Assembly: GCA_947499555.1 (NCBI GenBank)
Contig: CANMOU010000002.1
Span: 755,001 to 819,000 of the forward strand
DNA: 64,000 nucleotides
Source: an uncultured Roseovarius sp.
Lineage (GTDB): Bacteria; Pseudomonadota; Alphaproteobacteria; Rhodobacterales; Rhodobacteraceae
Direction of reading: 5' to 3'
The notes below the pieces were generated by a model. That model was given only the letters and a program-made list of their open reading frames with translations, was not told the DNA's origin and ran no database searches. Below, in pieces: positions 38,667 to 46,480 of the stretch. The position numbers and the translations under genes were made by a program. Numbering within the stretch: position 1 is the stretch's first letter; the number at the start of each line of letters is the position of its first letter.

Positions 38667-39724
38667 TTGCGGTCGCATTCGTAGCCGGACTTTTCGCCCA
38701 TTCTGCGTCTTTTGCCCAGGACAAATTGCGCGTAGCGACTTTCAACACGGAACTAGATCGCGACGGTCCCGGCCTCCTCCTTAGGGATGTGCTTTCTCAG
38801 AACGACAAACAAGTTGAGGCGGTGGCCAAGATCGTGTCCCTGACCAGGCCTGATGTTCTTGTGCTGCAGAATGTCGACTATGATCATGATCTTTTCGCCC
38901 TGAAGGCGTTACGAGATCAAATTTCGTCCTTTGGTCATGACTTCGAGTATCTCTTTGCGCGCGCGCCAAACACCGGCGTCGCAGTGGCGCTGGACGTCAA
39001 CGGTGACGGTCGAATTGCTTTGCCGCATGACGCGCAAAGCTTTGGTGCATTTGAAGGGCAGGGCGGAATGGCGCTCCTGTCGCGATATCCAATTGACGAA
39101 AAGGGTGCCCGGGATCTGAGTCATGTGTTGTGGAAAGACAGTCCGAACTCAAACCTGCCAAAGCTGCCGCCGGTGGTTGGAAGGAACACCCAGCGACTGT
39201 CTGCAACAAGCCATTGGATTGTCGCTATTGAAACCCCTCATGGCTTGGTCGAGATCTTGGCGTTTCACGCAGGCCCCCCCGTGTTTGATGGGCCTGACGA
39301 CAGGAATGGCTGGCGAAACCATGACGAAATTGCCATCTGGCAGCCGGTTCTGGATGGCTTGTTCGGACCGGTCTCTGAGCAGTTTGTCATCATAGGCAAT
39401 GCAAATCTGGACGTGACGGATGGCGAAGGTCGCAAAGACGCATTGATCGCGCTGCTAAGTGACTCAAGGCTGCAAGACCCGATGCCAAAGCGCCTAAATA
39501 CGCCTACAATAACAATTGGCACCCGTGGTGATCCGGCACTCCACACTGTCGTCTGGCCGCACCCCGGCCCCGGTCCTCGGCGCGTAAGCTACATCTTACC
39601 CAGCCAAAGGTTCTTGGTTGCGGAATCTGGGATTTTTTGGCCGCCTGATGATGACAGGCACCGCCAACTTGTCGAAACGGCCAGTCGCCATCGCCTGGTC
39701 TGGGTTGATCTGATGATTCCCTAG
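38540..39724 (+). CDS. Endonuclease/exonuclease/phosphatase family protein, exported
   Basis: A secreted member of the EEP fold: [13 protein letters not shown] near the N-terminus, [48 protein letters not shown] and a C-terminal RVSYILPS...LVWVDL. The usual catalytic NxN/GDxN and terminal SDH positions are altered ([16 protein letters not shown]), so substrate and activity are uncertain. The start is unclear: the signal peptide core ([18 protein letters not shown]) begins at a CTG that overlaps the upstream stop, while the nearest in-frame ATG, used here, lies 126 bp inside the preceding gene and gives a long basic n-region containing GRRLTRG. Confidence 0.75.
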   Translation: MGLTSRKHSGSGHRALSGCGVNRREASSRLCKGTGRRLTRGLIAVAFVAGLFAHSASFAQDKLRVATFNTELDRDGPGLLLRDVLSQNDKQVEAVAKIVSLTRPDVLVLQNVDYDHDLFALKALRDQISSFGHDFEYLFARAPNTGVAVALDVNGDGRIALPHDAQSFGAFEGQGGMALLSRYPIDEKGARDLSHVLWKDSPNSNLPKLPPVVGRNTQRLSATSHWIVAIETPHGLVEILAFHAGPPVFDGPDDRNGWRNHDEIAIWQPVLDGLFGPVSEQFVIIGNANLDVTDGEGRKDALIALLSDSRLQDPMPKRLNTPTITIGTRGDPALHTVVWPHPGPGPRRVSYILPSQRFLVAESGIFWPPDDDRHRQLVETASRHRLVWVDLMIP

Positions 39725-39822
39725 CTGCGCAGAGTGGGCATGTATCGGCAGTGCCTTTCTTGACCCTTCTGGTACTTCGCTATAGGCGAAGTTCGAAAGG
39801 CCGTTTCTTGAAAGGACACCGA

Positions 39823-40926
39823 ATGAGCACCCCTTCGCTTCTTATTTTGCCCGGTGACGGGATCGGACCGGAAGTTATGGTCGAAGTCCGCAAGGTGATA
39901 GGCTGGTTTGGTGAAAAGCGTGGGCTCAAATTTGATGTGAGCGAAGACCTTGTCGGAGGCGCTGCGTACGACGCCCATGGTAAACCTTTGCACGACGACA
40001 CGATGCAAAGAGCGCAAGAGGTCGACGCTGTGCTTCTCGGCGCGGTTGGCGGCCCCAAATACGATGATCTGGACTTTTCGGTGAAGCCAGAGCGCGGATT
40101 GTTGCGGCTGCGAAAAGAGATGGACCTTTACGCCAACTTGCGCCCGGCACAATGCTTTGATGCGTTGGCGGATTTTTCCAGCTTGAAGAAAGACGTGGTT
40201 GCCGGGCTTGATATCATGATCGTGCGCGAACTGACCTCGGGCGTGTACTTTGGCGAGCCGCGCGGAATCTTCGAAGAGGGCAATGAACGCGTTGGGATCA
40301 ACACGCAGCGCTACACAGAATCAGAAATTGAACGCGTGGCGCGATCTGCTTTTGAATTGGCCATGCGGCGCAACAAAAAGGTCTGCTCGATGGAGAAGGC
40401 CAATGTGATGGAGTCGGGGATCCTTTGGCGCGAAGTCACGACGCGCGTATCGAAGGACTATCCAGAGGTTGAGTTGAGCCATATGTACGCGGACAATGGC
40501 GCCATGCAGCTTGTGCGCGCGCCAAAACAGTTTGATGTCATCCTCACGGACAATCTTTTCGGAGATATTCTTTCGGATTGTGCGGCGATGCTGACCGGCT
40601 CGCTCGGGATGCTGCCATCGGCGTCGCTTGGGGCACCAATGGCAAATGGTCGGCCCAAAGCGCTTTATGAACCGGTTCACGGGTCAGCACCCGATATCAC
40701 GGGGCAGGGAAAGGCCAATCCGATTGCCTGCATCCTGAGCTTTGCCATGGCGCTGCGCTACTCATTTGACGCAGGCGAAGAGGCGGCGCGTTTGGAAGGG
40801 GCTGTAAACGCGGTTCTTGCCGATGGGGTGCGCACCGCGGACCTTCTTGGAGAGGAAGGCGTGAGTCCTGTCTCGACCACCGAAATGGGGGATGCAATCC
40901 TGGGGGCGCTTGACGCTTCTCTCTGA
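39823..40926 (+). CDS. leuB: 3-isopropylmalate dehydrogenase
   Basis: A 367-residue NAD-dependent decarboxylating dehydrogenase of leucine synthesis. Seen: [14 protein letters not shown], the substrate arginines in [33 protein letters not shown], the metal-binding [10 protein letters not shown], and [19 protein letters not shown]. The ATG after AAAGGA is chosen over an earlier in-frame one. Two unrelated genes separate it from leuCD. Confidence 0.97.
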   Translation: MSTPSLLILPGDGIGPEVMVEVRKVIGWFGEKRGLKFDVSEDLVGGAAYDAHGKPLHDDTMQRAQEVDAVLLGAVGGPKYDDLDFSVKPERGLLRLRKEMDLYANLRPAQCFDALADFSSLKKDVVAGLDIMIVRELTSGVYFGEPRGIFEEGNERVGINTQRYTESEIERVARSAFELAMRRNKKVCSMEKANVMESGILWREVTTRVSKDYPEVELSHMYADNGAMQLVRAPKQFDVILTDNLFGDILSDCAAMLTGSLGMLPSASLGAPMANGRPKALYEPVHGSAPDITGQGKANPIACILSFAMALRYSFDAGEEAARLEGAVNAVLADGVRTADLLGEEGVSPVSTTEMGDAILGALDASL

Positions 40927-40989
40927 AAACTTCCATATTTTGGTCTTTTTTTCCCTCTAGAGTTGCGTGACTTTAGAGGGATAGAGACA

Positions 40990-41874
40990 ATGAATTTCAA
41001 ACACTTTTTTTCCAGTGTCCTGTTAGCGGGACTGCTGTCATCGCCTGCATTCGCGGTCTCTGTAGAGGACGCATATCCAGAGGTATACGCTGAGATTCCG
41101 CAGGAATGGCGCGACGTCTTGGATACGATCGAGCTTAGGCAGGGTGCGCAAGACCTGTCATTGGTCGTTTTGGATGTTCCAGAAGGCTTTTACTTCATTG
41201 ACGCCGAGGATGCCGACACTGTTTTGCACACCATCTGGGGTAATCCCCCGGCCGATAACGTGATGGGAATGATCTTTCCCAAAGACGAATTCTTCGCCGA
41301 GAACTGGGGTGTCGAGATCATCTATGAAGATATCGGCCATGTCTCTGACAAGGATGCGTCCGAGATTGACTACGGCACATTGCTGCGGGATATGCAGCGC
41401 GACACGCGCGATGAGAACAAATGGCGCCGTGAAAATGGTTACCCAACAGTGGATCTTGTCGGGTGGGCAGAGCCACCGCATTACGAAGCCAACGAGAACA
41501 AGCTCTATTGGGCGAAAGAGCTCGCCTTCGAGGGAGATGACTACAACGCACTCAATTACAACATTCGCCTGCTTGGGCGTGAGGGTGTCTTGGTTCTGAA
41601 CTTCATCGCATCAATGGATGAACTTCCCGAGATCAAAGCAGCTGTTCCGGCTGTCCTTGAAATGCCGTCCTTCACGCCGGGCAACCAATATGCCGACTTC
41701 AATCCCTCTACGGATACGCTTGCAGCGGTCGGCATCGGCGGCCTGATTGCAGGTAAAACGTTGACCAAAACAGGGTTTGCAGCTGCCGCCATCCTGTTGC
41801 TCAAGAAATTCTGGTTCGTCCTGTTCTTGCCGTTGATCGCCCTGAAAAACTTTGTGTTTGGACGCCGGACTTAA
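40990..41874 (+). CDS. DUF2167 domain membrane protein
   Basis: A 294-residue protein with signal peptide NFKHFFSSVLLAGLLSSPAFA, a periplasmic domain with the DUF2167 pattern (TIWGNPPADNVMGMIFP, GYPTVDLVGWAEPPHYE, LNYNIRLLGREGVLVLNFI) and C-terminal hydrophobic segments after about residue 240 ending in a basic FGRRT. Function of the family is unknown. GAGGGAT precedes the ATG. It is the last gene before tRNA-Pro and belongs to the backbone, not to the island. Confidence 0.85.
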   Translation: MNFKHFFSSVLLAGLLSSPAFAVSVEDAYPEVYAEIPQEWRDVLDTIELRQGAQDLSLVVLDVPEGFYFIDAEDADTVLHTIWGNPPADNVMGMIFPKDEFFAENWGVEIIYEDIGHVSDKDASEIDYGTLLRDMQRDTRDENKWRRENGYPTVDLVGWAEPPHYEANENKLYWAKELAFEGDDYNALNYNIRLLGREGVLVLNFIASMDELPEIKAAVPAVLEMPSFTPGNQYADFNPSTDTLAAVGIGGLIAGKTLTKTGFAAAAILLLKKFWFVLFLPLIALKNFVFGRRT

Positions 41875-41998
41875 AGCGGGAGGCTCAGAGTATAGCCGCG
41901 GCCATCGTGCTGCGGCGACCCTCTCTACCCAAATCAGACGCTGGTCCGCTCCCGACTTGCAAATAGCCGAGTGCTTCTGTAAGCGCCTGTTTCGTAGT

Positions 41999-42075
41999 CG
42001 GAGTGTAGCTCAGCCTGGTAGAGCACTGTCTTCGGGAGGCAGGGGCCGGAGGTTCGAATCCTCTCACTCCGACCA
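41999..42075 (+). tRNA. tRNA-Pro (anticodon CGG)
   Basis: A full cloverleaf of 77 bases: acceptor stem CGGAGTG/CACTCCG, D arm GCTC/GAGC, anticodon stem CTGTC/GGCAG with loop TTCGGGA (anticodon CGG, G at position 37 as in proline tRNAs), T arm GGAGG/CCTCT with TTCGAAT, and an encoded CCA. Its 3' part is duplicated 8.3 kb downstream. Confidence 0.95.
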
Positions 42076-42077
42076 TT
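42028..42077 (+). repeat. Left attachment repeat (inside tRNA-Pro)
   Basis: This 50-bp sequence, from GTCTTCGGGAGG at the anticodon arm to GACCATT just past the CCA, is identical to 50346-50395. The bases on both sides differ, so the identity ends sharply. Confidence 0.92.
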
Positions 42078-42395
42078 AAATCAATAAGTTGTGCCAAAAG
42101 ACCGCTTAAAAACAAGATAATTGTCTCGGTTTTGTCTGGCGAAACTGAGCAAGTCTCGCAGGAAACTCGATCGATTGATTATCGTGGATCGCTCGCACAA
42201 TCGATCAACGCCAAAGCCGCCATTGGCCAATTTGCCGCGAAAGGTCAGTCAAGCCCAAAGCAGTCTTTGGGTTGCGCCTCCAAAATCTCTCTCGGTTCCG
42301 CTTCAAGTTGGCTATTTCATCCCGATCCGCACCCATAAACCTACCTACGAGCTGTTTCTGAGGGTTTTTTGAAGGTCAAAGACAATTAAAAGACG
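42078..42395. other. Left end of the island, no gene
   Basis: No frame here looks like a protein; in particular no integrase fragment is recognisable. A perfect 9-bp inverted repeat, GATCGATTG (42169-42177) and CAATCGATC (42198-42206), lies about 90 bp inside the attachment site and could be a recombinase or regulator binding site. Confidence 0.5.
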
Positions 42396-43265
42396 TCACT
42401 TCATAGGAATTGCGAATAACGTGGTCAGCGCGGATGTCACAACCAATACTAAAACAAAGGCCAACCATTCTATTTTCAAGGCCTTCGCCAAGGATTTGCC
42501 TGCCTTAGGGTCGCCAGCAACAAGTCTGGGCACAATCCGAAATTTATTGAGTGCGCCAAGCAGAAGAAGACCTGCGACGATTGCCAATTTGGCTAGAAGA
42601 TTTACCCCGTAGCTTGTTGCAAAAAGCGCATTCCAAGACCCGACTAGCTTCCAGCTAAGCAAAACACCGGCAAGCAAGAGAAGGGGAATGATCGCCGACG
42701 CGATCTGTCCAAATCGATGCCCTAATTCTCTGGCGGCCACAAGGGTTTGGGCTTGGTCAGCCAACTTACCCAGCGGAAAGAGTATTCCGATCCAAAACGA
42801 CACCACGGCTAGGTGAACGAATAAAACCACCTTGGTCCAAATCAAAGCATCGTCCGCAACATGACCAATTGCTGAGAACGACCAAAGAGCTCCGACTGCC
42901 CCAACCAAAGCCAACACCCATGCGAAACCGCCAAGAAGTAACCCCAGCATCATCAATCCAAGACCGGCGATTCGAAACGAAAGCGCCGATCCCACCGGCG
43001 TTTGCCACATCATGCCAAGGATGGTTGGGTCAGTAATGCCACTTGCATCGCCGGTTAATGCGGCTCCGCGCAGCGCAAAACCAGTTAGTGCCGCGACTAA
43101 ACCGAGCGCTGAGCAAAAAAAGGCAAAGCGTTGTATAGCTGTGAGGATTTCGTGAACCAGAGGCGCAAACACAAAGCGAACCGTCACAAGACCCGCTGCG
43201 GTAAATACACCAAAATACAAGAGTGATTTGGCAAGAATTGCCGACAGTTCAAAGACGTCCGGCAC
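42396..43265 (-). CDS. copD: CopD-family copper transport membrane protein
   Basis: A 289-residue inner-membrane protein with eight hydrophobic segments. The CopD pattern appears as FSAIGHVADD, WTKVVLFVHLAVVSFWIGILFPLG and the C-terminal WLAFVLVLVVTSALTTLFA helix. The histidines in GHVADD and LFVHL are candidate copper ligands. CopD works with periplasmic CopC in moving copper across the inner membrane. It starts 4 bp after the copC stop, so the two form one operon on the minus strand, opposite to the cus genes. Confidence 0.88.
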   Translation of the reverse strand: MPDVFELSAILAKSLLYFGVFTAAGLVTVRFVFAPLVHEILTAIQRFAFFCSALGLVAALTGFALRGAALTGDASGITDPTILGMMWQTPVGSALSFRIAGLGLMMLGLLLGGFAWVLALVGAVGALWSFSAIGHVADDALIWTKVVLFVHLAVVSFWIGILFPLGKLADQAQTLVAARELGHRFGQIASAIIPLLLLAGVLLSWKLVGSWNALFATSYGVNLLAKLAIVAGLLLLGALNKFRIVPRLVAGDPKAGKSLAKALKIEWLAFVLVLVVTSALTTLFAIPMK

Positions 43266-43268
43266 GTT

Positions 43269-43610
43269 TTATTCGACCTCGAAGGAGAATTCCCCCTGCA
43301 TGGCATGCCCATCAACCCCTAGACCTCGCCATTCAATCTCATAAATACCTGTGCCCATTGGTTCGATCGGGAGTTTAAATGCGTTCACAAATGCGTTGTG
43401 ATCACTCAAATCGATCGATTGTGTATCCCCGCTGGAATGGCTGGCTTCGACTTTGGTCAACCTCAATTTGTCTGAGAAGTTGAGTGCGATTTCCGTGGGC
43501 GGGCTTTCTAGGATCATGCCATCCTCAGGGGTCGTGGCATTCATCTTCGAATGCGCATTTGCTGCTGCGGAAGACAAAACAATACAGGCTGCCAAAGTCA
43601 GATTTTTCAC
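43269..43610 (-). CDS. copC: CopC-family periplasmic copper-binding protein
   Basis: A 113-residue protein. Signal peptide VKNLTLAACIVLSSAAANA is followed directly by His (HSKMNATTPEDG), so the mature protein begins with the histidine that binds Cu(II) through its amino terminus in CopC proteins. Further family marks are SPPTEIALNFSDKL and VDGHAMQGEFSFEV with the second ligand His. A GTG start 8 bases after GAGGA is chosen; an upstream in-frame start would bury the signal peptide. A MerR-type promoter lies 70-100 bp upstream. Confidence 0.9.
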   Translation of the reverse strand: MKNLTLAACIVLSSAAANAHSKMNATTPEDGMILESPPTEIALNFSDKLRLTKVEASHSSGDTQSIDLSDHNAFVNAFKLPIEPMGTGIYEIEWRGLGVDGHAMQGEFSFEVE

Positions 43611-43677
43611 GGTAACTGTCCTCTTTTTTGCAAGAAAATGAGCGAATTTTGCGCTTGGCAATGAACCTTGTGTACTG

Positions 43678-43713
43678 AGGCTAAGGGTTCCAGCAAGGGT
43701 AATGTCAACCCTT
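43678..43713 (-). promoter_or_regulatory. MerR/CueR-type promoter of copCD
   Basis: On the minus strand: -35 TTGACA (43703-43708), a 19-bp spacer containing CCCTTGCTGGAA, then -10 TAGCCT (43678-43683). The long spacer and the CCTTGCTGGAA core are as in the CueR-regulated copA promoter of E. coli. An outer AAGGGTT/AACCCTT dyad surrounds it. No cueR gene is in the window. Confidence 0.72.
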
Positions 43714-43801
43714 CCAAAGCACTGTCCTTCTTAGTCCGACGGCATGGCGTGACTTTGTCGTTCAGCGTTTCGACCTTTTACTGAAGTGCAAACGCGGTTA
43801 T

Positions 43802-44200
43802 ATGAGCGTCATGGTCGAAATCGAACGGATCACCAAGATTCTTTGCTTTGCACTGTTTGCTCTGGCGGTAGCTCTGGGCGGACTTGGTATGGAAGCTGCG
43901 CACGCAAAAGCGTCTCACGATGAGCATTCCGTTCAGATGGAACTTGCGCTGATTGATCTTGGCGATCTCGACAGGCACGCCCATATGGAACATCATCACC
44001 ACGTTTCAATGGAATTGTCAGAAAATCACGAGGGTCATGCTGAGTGCACGATGGCTGCTTGCTGTCACACAGGCGGTACTGAAGTGCAGTTCCGGTTATC
44101 CCTCGTCGATGAAAGTACCGCGATCTTCGCCATCTTCTCTGCCGATCAGCACTCGGACGCGGAAAAAGATCGCGCAGACAAACCTCCAAGACACATCTGA
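43802..44200 (+). CDS. Exported His/Met/Cys-rich protein, probable metal binder
   Basis: A 132-residue protein I cannot assign to a family. A hydrophobic N-terminal segment (ILCFALFALAVALGGLG) ends in EAAHAKA, a likely signal cleavage site. The mature part is crowded with metal ligands: HDEHSVQM, DRHAHMEHHHHVSM, ENHEGHAECTMAACCH. An internal ATG at 43811 is an alternative start. It is the first plus-strand gene of the copper island, 84 bp before cusB with a stem-loop between, so a role as periplasmic copper buffer or sensor is likely by context. Confidence 0.7.
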   Translation: MSVMVEIERITKILCFALFALAVALGGLGMEAAHAKASHDEHSVQMELALIDLGDLDRHAHMEHHHHVSMELSENHEGHAECTMAACCHTGGTEVQFRLSLVDESTAIFAIFSADQHSDAEKDRADKPPRHI

Positions 44201-44241
44201 TTTGATCAGTTGCTGACGCATCTTGGTGCGGCAGTTCTTTT

Positions 44242-44261
44242 GGCACGGCTGTAACCGTGCC
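44242..44261 (+). other. Stem-loop before cusB
   Basis: GGCACGG-CTGTAA-CCGTGCC, a perfect 7-bp stem in the gap between the His-rich gene and cusB; no T run behind it. Attenuation or mRNA protection is possible. Confidence 0.5.
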
Positions 44262-44284
44262 TGGTTTCAAATCAGGAACATGCT

Positions 44285-46480
44285 ATGCGTGGACGTCATA
44301 TAGCCCTCACAATCCTGGCGTTGACCGCCGGTATCGGTGGTGGTGTTTTGCTTGAACAGCAGCGCTCAAAAGCTGCCATGAACGCAGTCGATACGGGGTC
44401 TCAAATCCTTTATTGGGTTGCGCCTATGGACCCAAATTTCCGCAAGGATGGACCTGGCAAATCTCCCATGGGGATGGACCTCGTTCCGGTCTACGAGGGG
44501 GACGAGCCAAACGGGGACTCTGGAAACGTCATATTGTCGTCGGCGGAGGTGAACGCCATTGGCGTACGCACGGCAGTTGCCCGCATGGAAGATGTGGCGC
44601 GACGGATTGAGACGGTTGGTTTCGTGGCCTATGACGAGCATGAAACAAGCCACATCCACACGCGTGTCGAAGGCTGGATTGAGCGGCTTGAAGTCCGCGC
44701 AGAGGGTGATCCTGTCGCCGAAGACGAGTTGCTCTTTGAACTCTACGCACCTGAAATCACGATTGCGAGTTCCGAGCTTCAACGCGCCGTGCGCCGCAGG
44801 GATGCCGATGAGGAACGCATTGCCCGCACGAAGCTTATGAACTTTGGCGTCAGCGAACGCCAGATCGACGAAATGGCAAAGGCAGACGCCCCGGCCAAGC
44901 GCATCAGATACTACGCACCTCAAAACGGTGTTGTCTTAGGTTTGAATGCGGCAGATGGAATGTATCTTGAACCAAACACCCGTGCGATGTCCCTTGGCGA
45001 TCTTTCGACTGTCTGGATCATAGTGGACGTTTTTGAGCGTGATCTGGCGCTACTGACACCGGACATGCAGGCAAAGGCAAGTTTCGATCATCTGCCGGAC
45101 AAGATGTTGACGGGTGACATCGACTACATCTTCCCAGAGCTTGATCCGACGACACGAACACTTCGGGTGCGCTTGCGCTTTGACAACGCCGAGGGCAGTC
45201 TAAAACCGAACATGTTTGCCAGTGTCACGCTTGTTCCCAGCCAAACGCGAGAAGCGGTCACGGTGCCTTCGGAAGCCGTCATTCGAACCGGGCGCGCAGA
45301 ACGCATCATTCTGAAGACCGACGACGGCACGTTTCGACCCCGGCTTGTGACAACCGGGTTGCGCAACGGTTTTGGCGAAGGTGGCAGGACTGAGATTGCC
45401 CAGGGCCTAAGCCCTGGTGACGAAGTGGTCGCTTCCGCCCAGTTCCTCATCGACAGTGAAAGTGCGTTAAACGCGGGAATGCTGCGCTTTGCACCTATCG
45501 AAGCCGACGCAGTTGGGGCAAAGGGCACATTGGTGTCACTGGACCCAAGCGCGCGCAGTGCGGTTATCAAGCATGACGAGATTGCGGCCTTGGACTGGCC
45601 AGCCCTGACAACGGAATTTACCATCCGGTCGGATGTCTTTCTTGACGATTTGTCCGAAGGGCAAGCCGTCGAATTCGAGGTGTTTCGCGGAGCGGATAAC
45701 CTGCTGGCGATCAGTGCGATTGGCAGCGATGACGGCGTTGACGCCACGGGCACGGGCATGGTGCATGCGGTGACGCCTGACGGCAAGTTGACGATCAGCC
45801 ATGATCCGATCCCTGCATTGGGGTGGCCTTCCATGAAAATGGACATGGACGTTGCTGGTATTGAGGCGGCGGACATCCCGCTTGAAACGCAGATCGAATT
45901 TGATTTGGCCGAGGGTGAAGACGGCCTTTACGTCATCGTCGGTGTTCGCGGCGATGTGCCAATGGCCGAACAGATGGCCATGGATGCAGACGTGCCGGAT
46001 CAAGACAGTACTGCCGCCCCACCGATTGTCGTTGATGGCGTCATACAATCGGTAAACGCGGACACACGGCAAGCCACGATTGCGCATGGACCGATTGCCG
46101 AAATCGGGATGCCCGGCATGATGATGGATTTTGCCTTAGACGAGAGCCTTGATCCGTCGGCGCTGCCTTTGGATGAGGACCTGTCGCTCACCTTTGCACG
46201 ACCTGACGGGATGACCATGATTCTGACATCGGTAGACCCCAAGACAAAACCGATAAAGGTGATGGGTGTCGTCAATAGCATCAATGCTGAGGCCGCCACA
46301 GCCAACATCACGCATGGCCCTATAACTGAGATCGGGATGCCCGGCATGACGATGGATTTCCCGCTCGGCGAGACGCTGGACCCAGAGAGCCTGCCGATTG
46401 GTCAGGAAACGGGCCTCTTGCTTGAGCAAGGTGGGGATCTTTCCCTGACGGTCATCGGGATTGAGGAGGACGCGTCATGA
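44285..46480 (+). CDS. cusB: CusB-like RND adaptor with four C-terminal CusF-like domains
   Basis: A 731-residue membrane-fusion protein, far longer than CusB (about 400). An N-terminal anchor is followed by a degenerate heavy-metal-binding motif (residues 43-69: APMDP...GKSPMGMDLVP), then the lipoyl, hairpin, beta-barrel and membrane-proximal parts (about 90-400). Residues 413-479, 489-554, 583-650 and 659-726 are four CusF-like repeats. In CusF, copper is held by His36, Trp44, Met47 and Met49. The matching positions are His430/Trp438/Leu441/Thr443, His506/Trp514/Met517/Met519, His601/Met609/Met612/Met614 and His677/Met685/Met688/Met690. So the first repeat has lost its methionines, the second is complete, and the last two swap Trp for Met. 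The end overlaps cusA by 4 bp. Confidence 0.92.
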   Translation: MRGRHIALTILALTAGIGGGVLLEQQRSKAAMNAVDTGSQILYWVAPMDPNFRKDGPGKSPMGMDLVPVYEGDEPNGDSGNVILSSAEVNAIGVRTAVARMEDVARRIETVGFVAYDEHETSHIHTRVEGWIERLEVRAEGDPVAEDELLFELYAPEITIASSELQRAVRRRDADEERIARTKLMNFGVSERQIDEMAKADAPAKRIRYYAPQNGVVLGLNAADGMYLEPNTRAMSLGDLSTVWIIVDVFERDLALLTPDMQAKASFDHLPDKMLTGDIDYIFPELDPTTRTLRVRLRFDNAEGSLKPNMFASVTLVPSQTREAVTVPSEAVIRTGRAERIILKTDDGTFRPRLVTTGLRNGFGEGGRTEIAQGLSPGDEVVASAQFLIDSESALNAGMLRFAPIEADAVGAKGTLVSLDPSARSAVIKHDEIAALDWPALTTEFTIRSDVFLDDLSEGQAVEFEVFRGADNLLAISAIGSDDGVDATGTGMVHAVTPDGKLTISHDPIPALGWPSMKMDMDVAGIEAADIPLETQIEFDLAEGEDGLYVIVGVRGDVPMAEQMAMDADVPDQDSTAAPPIVVDGVIQSVNADTRQATIAHGPIAEIGMPGMMMDFALDESLDPSALPLDEDLSLTFARPDGMTMILTSVDPKTKPIKVMGVVNSINAEAATANITHGPITEIGMPGMTMDFPLGETLDPESLPIGQETGLLLEQGGDLSLTVIGIEEDAS

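Noticed and set aside
42132-42338. Short open frame at the left island end as an integrase remnant
   Set aside because: The 68-residue translation has no integrase motif and no clear ribosome-binding site; composition looks random.
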